Shown in pieces: positions 1 through 4,780 of a stretch of 5,621 bases of DNA. How positions within the stretch are numbered: position 1 is the stretch's first letter; every line of letters starts with the position of its first letter. The notes below the pieces were generated by a model. The model searched no databases. It was not told the DNA's origin and saw only the letters and a list, made by a program, of their open reading frames with translations. The position numbers were made by a program, and so were the translations under genes. The DNA comes from Acidimicrobiia bacterium (GTDB lineage Bacteria > Actinomycetota > Acidimicrobiia > Acidimicrobiales > SZUA-35): positions 1 through 5,621 of the forward strand of contig JAOUGG010000231.1 in assembly GCA_029857855.1 (NCBI GenBank), in the 5' to 3' direction.

Positions 1-277
1 CGGCCTGGTCGAGCATGGTGGCCCACAGCTCACCCCCGCCGTCGTGAACCAACACTTGTTGCGGCTCGTTGTTCAGCCCGGTGTCGAGCCCGAGGGCGTC
101 GGCCAGGCGGTGGGCGGGATCGATGGTGAGCACGACCACCCGCTCCCCGCGCTCGGACAATGCGAGCCCGAGCGCGGCCGCCACCGTCGTCTTGCCCACC
201 CCGCCGGATCCGAGGCAGAGAATCACCCGGTGGTTGGTGAACGGAGCCGTTTCCCGGCCGAGGTTCGGATCGGTCAC
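1..277 (-). CDS. ArsA/Get3-like ATPase, second of pair (partial, N-terminal part only)
   Basis: The visible 92 residues are the N-terminus of a P-loop ATPase of the ArsA/Get3 (SIMIBI) family; the gene continues past the left edge. Residues 18-31 form the first beta strand and Walker A loop ([14 protein letters not shown]), with Walker lysine K29. A typical switch I ([13 protein letters not shown]) follows, with D53 in the position of the water-activating aspartate. The signature lysine of the deviant Walker A (GKGGVGKT) is replaced by serine (S24). The start is the GTG at 277-275, which overlaps the TGA stop of the upstream ATPase as GTGA; a GGGGG stretch at 284-288 lies six bases upstream and could act as ribosome binding site. 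Overlap and relatedness imply translational coupling and probably a heterodimer. Family members bind ATP and move membrane or tail-anchored proteins, or arsenite in true ArsA. Nothing here indicates arsenite transport. Mycobacteria and streptomycetes carry comparable tandem pairs (M. tuberculosis Rv3679/Rv3680, from memory). Family assignment is firm; the role is inferred. Confidence 0.9.
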   Translation of the reverse strand, partial: MTDPNLGRETAPFTNHRVILCLGSGGVGKTTVAAALGLALSERGERVVVLTIDPAHRLADALGLDTGLNNEPQQVLVHDGGGELWATMLDQA

Positions 278-1236
278 CCGTGGCCCCCGTCGCCGAGGAC
301 GACCGGGCTCTCGACCAGCGCGTCGGCCAGGATCGCCAGGTCGTCGGGGCCGAGAGAGGCCGTGAAAAGCTGGGGGAGGTGGATCCGCGGCAACGGCAGT
401 TCGGTTCCGAGCCTGGCCAGCTGGGCCTGCTGGTCGGCGGTCCGTGCCAGTCGGTAGGTTGCGGCCCGCAGCGCCTCGTCGTCCGCCTCGTCGTCCGCCT
501 CGGCGGCGGCACCGTCGACCGCCTCGGCCAGCCCGTCGATCTCGGGCCACAGGCCGTTGATGACGAGCGGACCGAGTTTCACCCCGACCTCCTCCTCGAT
601 GTCGAAGGCGGTCTCGATCGTCTCCGACACCGGCGTCTCCTCGGGCAGTGTGACCAGCATGACCCGGCAGCGGGCTTCGTCGCCGAGGAGGGCCAGGACC
701 TGATCGGCCTGGTCCCGGATCGGTCCGCCGGAGGCCGAGTCGGCCATGCCGGCCGCTGCGGTCAGCAGCGACAGCGCGTGCCCCGATGCCGGTGCGTCGA
801 CCACGATGAGATCGGCGATGCCTGACTCCTCGAGCTGGCGGATCTTGCCCAGGGTCACCAGGTCCCGCAGGCCGGGGGCGGCCGCAACCACCACCTCCAC
901 CGCCCCGGTTCGGCTGAAGGTCCGGATGATGGGACCCATGCCGGTGCGATCGAGGTAGTCGGCCAGGGCTTCGTCGGGGCGCAGCTGCATGACCTCGAGC
1001 GTGCCGGCATCGTCGGGCAGCAGACGCTCGGCGGCCCGTCGGGGTTCGGGGCCGACCGAACCAAGCCCGAGTGGTTCGAGGTTGCTGTAACCCTCCAGCT
1101 CGATGAGAAGAACGTCACATCCGCTTCTGGCGGCCGCGAAGGCGATGACAGCCCCTACCGTTGTCTTCCCGACCCCTCCCTTACCGGCCACGATGAGGAC
1201 ATTGGATGCGGCGAAGAAGCTCTGAACAGACACCAC
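274..1236 (-). CDS. ArsA/Get3-like ATPase, first of pair
   Basis: This complete 320-residue P-loop ATPase belongs to the ArsA/Get3 family (cytosolic dimeric ATPases that shuttle substrates to membranes). The deviant Walker A GKGGVGKT spans residues 18-25, with signature lysine K19 and Walker lysine K24. Switch I is atypical: residues 45-54 read [10 protein letters not shown], so glutamates E46 and E48 stand where the classical family has an aspartate followed by PAH. Switch II is the recognisable DAPASGH at 147-153. LVTLPEE (194-200) and VINGLWPE (225-232) match the actinobacterial subfamily in style. Residues 245-255 form an acidic run made by a 12-bp tandem repeat. Only two cysteines occur (C40, C190), so neither the Get3 zinc CXXC nor the ArsA metalloid site is present. 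The start is the GTG at 1236; a GTG at 1233 is equally possible. No Shine-Dalgarno sequence precedes either, so a leaderless mRNA is likely. The gene overlaps the divergent nfeD-like gene by 31 bp and is coupled to the second ATPase downstream. Confidence 0.93.
   Translation of the reverse strand: MVSVQSFFAASNVLIVAGKGGVGKTTVGAVIAFAAARSGCDVLLIELEGYSNLEPLGLGSVGPEPRRAAERLLPDDAGTLEVMQLRPDEALADYLDRTGMGPIIRTFSRTGAVEVVVAAAPGLRDLVTLGKIRQLEESGIADLIVVDAPASGHALSLLTAAAGMADSASGGPIRDQADQVLALLGDEARCRVMLVTLPEETPVSETIETAFDIEEEVGVKLGPLVINGLWPEIDGLAEAVDGAAAEADDEADDEALRAATYRLARTADQQAQLARLGTELPLPRIHLPQLFTASLGPDDLAILADALVESPVVLGDGGHG
472..502. repeat. 12-bp tandem repeat inside the first ATPase gene
   Basis: The plus strand carries CGCCTCGTCGTC at 472-483 and 484-495, followed by a partial third copy to 502. 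On the coding (minus) strand it gives the acidic stretch [10 protein letters not shown] at about residues 246-255 of the ATPase. Twelve bases is a multiple of three, so copy-number changes keep the frame. It probably encodes a flexible surface loop. Confidence 0.75.
1195..1199 (+). promoter_or_regulatory. Ribosome binding site of the nfeD-like gene
   Basis: GAGGA lies six bases before the ATG at 1206 and is the main reason for choosing that start over the internal ATGs at 1275, 1284 and 1287. The site sits inside the divergent ATPase gene, opposite the codons for its first beta strand. Confidence 0.6.
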
Positions 1237-2606
1237 ACACGAGGCTAACGGTCCGGCGCACCCTGCTGTCGGTGATGCCGTCGATGATGCTGATGGTGTT
1301 GGCGTTTACCGTGCTGTCGCTCACCAACGCAACGCCTGCCGCCGCCCAGGACAGCGCAGCCACCTGTCCGGAGGATCTGAACGCCGTCGAGTCGTCGGAT
1401 TCGGTGGTCCGATTCGTCAAGGTCGCCGGTCTGATCGATCCGGCCGTTCGTGACTACATGCTCTCCCAGCTCGACCAGGCGGAGGCCGACCCGAACGCCG
1501 TCGGCTACGTACTCTGGATGAACAGCAACGGTTCGGTGCTCAACGACGACGACTACCTGGAGCTGGCAACCCGGCTGCGGGAGTCTCCGGTCGAAACCGC
1601 CCTGTGGGTCGGCAACACCGGCTCGACGGCTCGGGGCGGTGCCGCCGAGCTGGCCACGGTCGTCGACCTCGTGGCGGTCACCCCGAACTCCACCATCGGT
1701 CGAACCGGCGAACGGCGCCTCCCGGCTGAATGGGGAAGCGCGTTCGGCGACGCCGCCGCCCGGCTCGAGACCGGTCTGTTCTCCGCCAACCAGGCCATCG
1801 AGGCCGGCATCTCCGTCGGTCCACTTGAGAACACCGTGCCGATCGGATCGTTCGCCACCATGCTGTCGGGGTTCGAGGTCTTCGAATGTGTCGACGCCGC
1901 CGGCGCCCTGGCCACGATTCCCACCACCCAGCCGCTGCTGTCCGGCCTGCCCCTGGCCCATCAACTCTTCCACACGGTGGCCAGCCCGGAGGTGGCCTAC
2001 CTGTTGTTCGTCATGGGGCTCGCGATCCTGGTCTTCGAACTGTTTGTGGCCGGTGTCGGCATCGCCGGTGTCATCGGCGCCGGGTCGTTGTTCCTGGGCG
2101 GCTACGGCCTTGCCGTCCTCCCGGTCAACTGGTGGGCCGTGGCCCTGCTGCTTGTGGCCATGTTCTTTCTGGCCATCGACATCCAGACCAACGTGCCCCG
2201 CTTCTACACCATCGCCGGCCTGGTCGGTTTCGTGCTTGGAACCTGGTTCCTCTACGACGGCGTCTCGATGTCGTGGATCACCGCGCTGGTCGGCATCGTC
2301 TCAGCCGTTCTGTACGCCTATACCGGAATGCCGTCGATGGTGCGCACACGGTTCTCCACCCCCACGATCGGACGCAAATGGATGATCGGCGAGTTGGGGG
2401 AGGCGGTCTCGGCTGTCGACCCGGAAGGCACCGTCAGGATCCGCGACGTGGCGTGGCGGGCGATCACCAACCGGGCCACCCCGATCGAGCAGGGCGAGTC
2501 GATTCGAGTAATCGGAATCAACCGTTTGATCCTCGAAGTCGAACCCACCGACGGCGGTGCCAAGGACTACCGGGAGCGCCGGAGCGCAACCCCGGACGGG
2601 GAATAA
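1206..2606 (+). CDS. NfeD-type membrane protein with degenerate ClpP-like domain
   Basis: This 466-residue protein has the layout of the long NfeD (NfeD1b, ClpP-class) family. Residues 1-47 form a signal peptide with an arginine-rich start, a hydrophobic core at about 26-40 and a likely cleavage after AAA (47). Residues about 66-220 form a ClpP/crotonase-like domain outside the membrane. About five membrane segments follow (roughly 262-281, 283-300, 306-325, 333-350, 355-372). A C-terminal NfeD OB-fold covers about 385-447, with typical positions such as the tryptophan of DVAWRAI and GESIRVIG. Active family members are Ser-Lys proteases that cleave stomatin/SPFH partners. Here the catalytic serine aligns with G144, no lysine occurs between K72 and K391, and the DTPGG-like segment reads MNSNGS (105-110), so protease activity is probably lost. 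C54 and C228 are the only cysteines and could form a disulfide outside the membrane. No SPFH gene is adjacent. The ATG at 1206 is preferred because it has a ribosome binding site and supplies the basic signal-peptide start. The function is probably membrane-associated scaffolding or quality control, by inference. Confidence 0.88.
   Translation: MRRRSSEQTPHTRLTVRRTLLSVMPSMMLMVLAFTVLSLTNATPAAAQDSAATCPEDLNAVESSDSVVRFVKVAGLIDPAVRDYMLSQLDQAEADPNAVGYVLWMNSNGSVLNDDDYLELATRLRESPVETALWVGNTGSTARGGAAELATVVDLVAVTPNSTIGRTGERRLPAEWGSAFGDAAARLETGLFSANQAIEAGISVGPLENTVPIGSFATMLSGFEVFECVDAAGALATIPTTQPLLSGLPLAHQLFHTVASPEVAYLLFVMGLAILVFELFVAGVGIAGVIGAGSLFLGGYGLAVLPVNWWAVALLLVAMFFLAIDIQTNVPRFYTIAGLVGFVLGTWFLYDGVSMSWITALVGIVSAVLYAYTGMPSMVRTRFSTPTIGRKWMIGELGEAVSAVDPEGTVRIRDVAWRAITNRATPIEQGESIRVIGINRLILEVEPTDGGAKDYRERRSATPDGE
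1242..1247 (-). promoter_or_regulatory. Possible -10 element for a leaderless ATPase transcript
   Basis: On the minus strand TAGCCT fits the actinobacterial TANNNT -10 pattern. It ends five bases before the GTG at 1236 and eight before the GTG at 1233, about the distance that would place the transcription start at the start codon. The absence of a Shine-Dalgarno sequence supports leaderless translation. No clear -35 element is seen. The match is short, so this is tentative. Confidence 0.28.
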
Positions 2607-2630
2607 CGGCCTTCGGCGAAAAATCGTTCC

Positions 2631-2643
2631 ACAAGGTTCTTGT
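2631..2643. promoter_or_regulatory. Perfect inverted repeat ACAAG-N3-CTTGT upstream of whiB
   Basis: A 13-bp perfect inverted repeat (ACAAG, three bases, CTTGT) overlaps the proposed -35 hexamer of the whiB promoter by four bases. This position would suit a repressor operator. The arms are only 5 bp, so chance is possible. No regulator can be named. Confidence 0.35.
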
Positions 2644-2669
2644 CATCAGCCCCTGAATCGACATAAAGT
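2640..2669 (+). promoter_or_regulatory. Candidate sigma70-type promoter for whiB
   Basis: TTGTCA (2640-2645, five of six matches to TTGACA) is followed after 18 bases by TAAAGT (2664-2669, four of six matches to TATAAT). It lies in the 86-bp gap between the nfeD-like gene and whiB and is the only AT-rich patch nearby, so whiB probably has its own promoter in addition to any read-through. This is pattern matching only. Confidence 0.38.
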
Positions 2670-2678
2670 TTCCTCCAC

Positions 2679-2685
2679 AAGGGGG
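2679..2685 (+). promoter_or_regulatory. Ribosome binding site of whiB
   Basis: AAGGGGG lies seven bases before the GTG at 2693 and supports that GTG as the start of the WhiB-family protein. Confidence 0.6.
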
Positions 2686-2692
2686 AATATCC

Positions 2693-2974
2693 GTGACATT
2701 CACGCATCCAGTAAGCGGCCGTCCATGGGACGACGGCTCGTGGCAGGACGCAGCAGCGTGCCGTGGACCGAACCAATCGATCTTCTTTCCGCCGCCCCGT
2801 CTGGAGCGGCGTACCGACAAGCGTCGCCGCGAGGAGCGGGCGAAGGAGATCTGCGCGGTCTGCCCGGTGTTGGACATGTGTCGTCGCTACGCGCTGGAGA
2901 TCGGCGAGCAGCACGGCATCTGGGGAGGCCTGACGGCCAAGGAGCGGCGTGAGCTGATCCCTGCCCGCCGGTAG
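2693..2974 (+). CDS. WhiB-family iron-sulfur transcription factor
   Basis: This 93-residue protein is a WhiB-like regulator. The family binds a [4Fe-4S] cluster through four cysteines, responds to oxygen, nitric oxide or redox state, and acts on transcription by contacting the primary sigma factor. The four cysteines are C23, C54, C57 and C63, giving the standard C-X30-C-X2-C-X5-C spacing. The GIWGG turn is at 75-79, and a basic tail ending in PARR could contact DNA. Translation starts at a GTG with a good ribosome binding site. The gene follows the nfeD-like gene on the same strand after 86 bp and converges on selB. The subgroup is uncertain. The sequence after C23 (GPNQSIFFPP) and the IGEQHGIWGG segment look unlike WhiB4/WblA, which as I recall carry a QGAAQ-type loop and VEFGVWGG. 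I therefore give no gene number. Family membership is secure; its targets are unknown. Confidence 0.95.
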   Translation: MTFTHPVSGRPWDDGSWQDAAACRGPNQSIFFPPPRLERRTDKRRREERAKEICAVCPVLDMCRRYALEIGEQHGIWGGLTAKERRELIPARR

Positions 2975-3021
2975 CCGAGGTCCGGCCGCTTCGAAAGAAC
3001 CGACTTGTGGTGCTTGCAGGC

Positions 3022-4776
3022 TTACAGTCGCGGGCCGGGGATTCGCAGATCGTCGCGCCGCCTGGTCATGCCGTTGCCGTCGAGATGGGCCAGCAGCGCC
3101 AGGACGTACTTGCGCGTGGTGTCGAGGAGATCCCGGATCTCCGCCACCGTCAGGCCGTCCGATCCGGCGAACGCCTCGCGTAGCACGGCCCGGGCTTGAT
3201 CGATCGCGGCCTGGGCGAAGTAGATCCCGTCCTGCTCGACGACGAGGCCCCGGCGCACGAGCTCTCGAATCTCGCCGCGATCCACGCCATCGGGGCCGGG
3301 AGGAGTGAACGGCTCGGCGGCCAACGAAGCCACCCATGGGTGATCGGCCAGCGGATCGATGACCGGACCAACGACGGCCCGGCCCTGCTCGATGCGTACC
3401 GTTTCGATGGTGTCGAGCACCGTGCGCTGCCGGTCGTTCAGGGATGCCAGATCCAATCCGAGCGGTCCGGCTCCGGTCACCATGGCCTCCACCTCGGCCC
3501 GGAGCGTGGCGAGGGCGCCTTCGTGTACCACCCAGCGCCCGATGGTCGGGTGGTGGTCGGTCCCGGTCAGGCGCCGCAGCTCGTCGACATCGACCCAACC
3601 CCGTTCGGCCACGATCCGCTCCACCGAGTCGTCAGGTCGGGCCTTTGCGGCCGGCAGGACGGGATCGACGTCGAGGATGCGACCGCCGCCGACCGTCTCG
3701 TGGCGGCCGCTCTCGCGGAGAATGAACCGATCACCCGGTGTCAGCGGGACGGCCCGGGACAGGTAGAGCCGGACGTTGCCGGTCGCCCCCGGGGGGATCT
3801 CGGCGGGCAGGTCGGCGCCGGGTTCGGCGTCGGTGTCGGCGAGGACCCGAAGGCGACACGGAAACTCGCCGGACCCGATGTAGGCCGCGTACGCGCCGCG
3901 CCTGGTCACCGGATGGTCGAGTCCGTCCAGGACCGAGAGCTCGGCGTCGACCATGGCGCTGTGATGCCAGGCGCCCTCGGCCACGAGCACGTCGCCACGG
4001 GCCATGTCGTGATGGCTGACCCCGACGAGGTTCAGCGCCACCCGGTTTCCGGCCTCGACCCGGTTGAGATCGCGGTGATGGTTCTGGATGCCACGGATCC
4101 GGATCGTGTCGGCGCCCGATGCGGCGCTGCTGACCGCCAGTTCGTCGCCGACGGCCACCGGCCCGCCGGTCAGTGTTCCGGTCACGACGGCGCCGACGCC
4201 GGGAGGGGCAAACGCCCGGTCGACCCACAGGCGAGGGGTGCCGCTGACAGCCCGGGTCTCCGCGTCGGCGGCCAAGCCGTCGAGCGCGGTCCGCAGTGTG
4301 TCGAGGCCCTCCCCGTCGGGTCCGTCGCCGGCGGCCACCGCGATGATGTCGGCACCTTCGAGGAATGTTCCGACGACGTGTTCCTCGACATCGAGCTGGG
4401 CCAACTCCCGCAGGTCGTCGTCGACCAGATCGACCTTGGTCAAAGCCACCACGCCGCTCGTCAGTCCCAGCATGTCGAGGATGCGAAGGTGTTCCTCGGA
4501 CTGCGGCTTCCAGCCCTCGGTGGCGGCCACGACGAACAGGCACCCGTCGACCGCCCCGACACCCGACAGCATGTTGCGGAGGAAGCGGATATGGCCCGGC
4601 ACGTCGACCAGCGACAGCGCCCGGCCCGATGGCAACGTCGTCGACGCGAAGCCAAGGTCGATTGTCAGGCCCCGCTCCTTCTCCTCGGCCCACCGATCGG
4701 GATCGGTGCCGGTCAACGCCCGGACCAGGGTCGACTTGCCGTGATCGACGTGGCCCGCGGTGGCGATGACGGTCAC
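3022..4776 (-). CDS. selB: Selenocysteine-specific translation elongation factor SelB
   Basis: This 584-residue GTPase carries selenocysteinyl-tRNA(Sec) to the ribosome at UGA codons marked by a SECIS hairpin in the mRNA. The GTPase domain shows G1 GHVDHGKST (8-16), the switch I segment GLTIDLGFA (36-44), G3 DVPGH (58-62) and G4 TKVD (113-116). EF-Tu-like domains 2 and 3 cover about 180-370, and the C-terminal half holds winged-helix repeats. The last of these (about 541-580, with TVAEIRDLLDTTRKYV) matches the SECIS-binding winged helix of SelB. The length is close to the roughly 614 residues of the E. coli protein, so it looks intact. The start is the GTG at 4776, four bases after the selA stop. 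A GGTGAT stretch (4785-4780) spanning that stop is the only ribosome binding candidate, so coupling to selA is likely. The gene converges on whiB with a 47-bp gap. General elongation factors (EF-Tu, IF2) are excluded by the winged-helix tail and the selA neighbour. Confidence 0.96.
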   Translation of the reverse strand: MTVIATAGHVDHGKSTLVRALTGTDPDRWAEEKERGLTIDLGFASTTLPSGRALSLVDVPGHIRFLRNMLSGVGAVDGCLFVVAATEGWKPQSEEHLRILDMLGLTSGVVALTKVDLVDDDLRELAQLDVEEHVVGTFLEGADIIAVAAGDGPDGEGLDTLRTALDGLAADAETRAVSGTPRLWVDRAFAPPGVGAVVTGTLTGGPVAVGDELAVSSAASGADTIRIRGIQNHHRDLNRVEAGNRVALNLVGVSHHDMARGDVLVAEGAWHHSAMVDAELSVLDGLDHPVTRRGAYAAYIGSGEFPCRLRVLADTDAEPGADLPAEIPPGATGNVRLYLSRAVPLTPGDRFILRESGRHETVGGGRILDVDPVLPAAKARPDDSVERIVAERGWVDVDELRRLTGTDHHPTIGRWVVHEGALATLRAEVEAMVTGAGPLGLDLASLNDRQRTVLDTIETVRIEQGRAVVGPVIDPLADHPWVASLAAEPFTPPGPDGVDRGEIRELVRRGLVVEQDGIYFAQAAIDQARAVLREAFAGSDGLTVAEIRDLLDTTRKYVLALLAHLDGNGMTRRRDDLRIPGPRL

Positions 4777-4780
4777 CGCA

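Larger units (their letters stand above)
2628..2682. repeat. Two direct copies of TCCACAAGG flanking the whiB promoter region
   Basis: The 9-mer TCCACAAGG occurs at 2628-2636 and again at 2674-2682, with starts 46 bp apart. The copies lie on either side of the candidate -35/-10. The first overlaps the inverted repeat and the second runs into the ribosome binding site. They could be a paired regulator site or chance; the element has no known name that I recognise. Confidence 0.45.

Noticed and set aside
1..1236. Arsenite efflux (ArsA of an ars operon)
   Set aside because: The complete first protein has only two cysteines, C40 and C190, not in metalloid-site context. No arsB, arsC, arsD or arsR is visible. 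The general ArsA/Get3 family name is kept without an arsenic role.
1206..1360. NfeD-like protein as a lipoprotein with C54 as lipid anchor
   Set aside because: The residues before C54 are AAT, with threonine at -1 and no lipobox, and the cysteine lies beyond the normal AAA cleavage site.
2975..3021. Bidirectional terminator or tRNA-Sec gene in the gap between whiB and selB
   Set aside because: Only a 3-bp stem (TTC-GAAA-GAA) and a mismatched GGTCC/GAACC pairing are visible, with no T-run. The TTCGAA resembles a T-loop, but 47 bp is too short for selC and there is no acceptor stem.
2567..3598. A 343-residue open frame on the minus strand crossing whiB and the end of selB
   Set aside because: It runs antisense to whiB and in another frame of selB, and its composition (R, G, P-rich) is that of a shadow frame.
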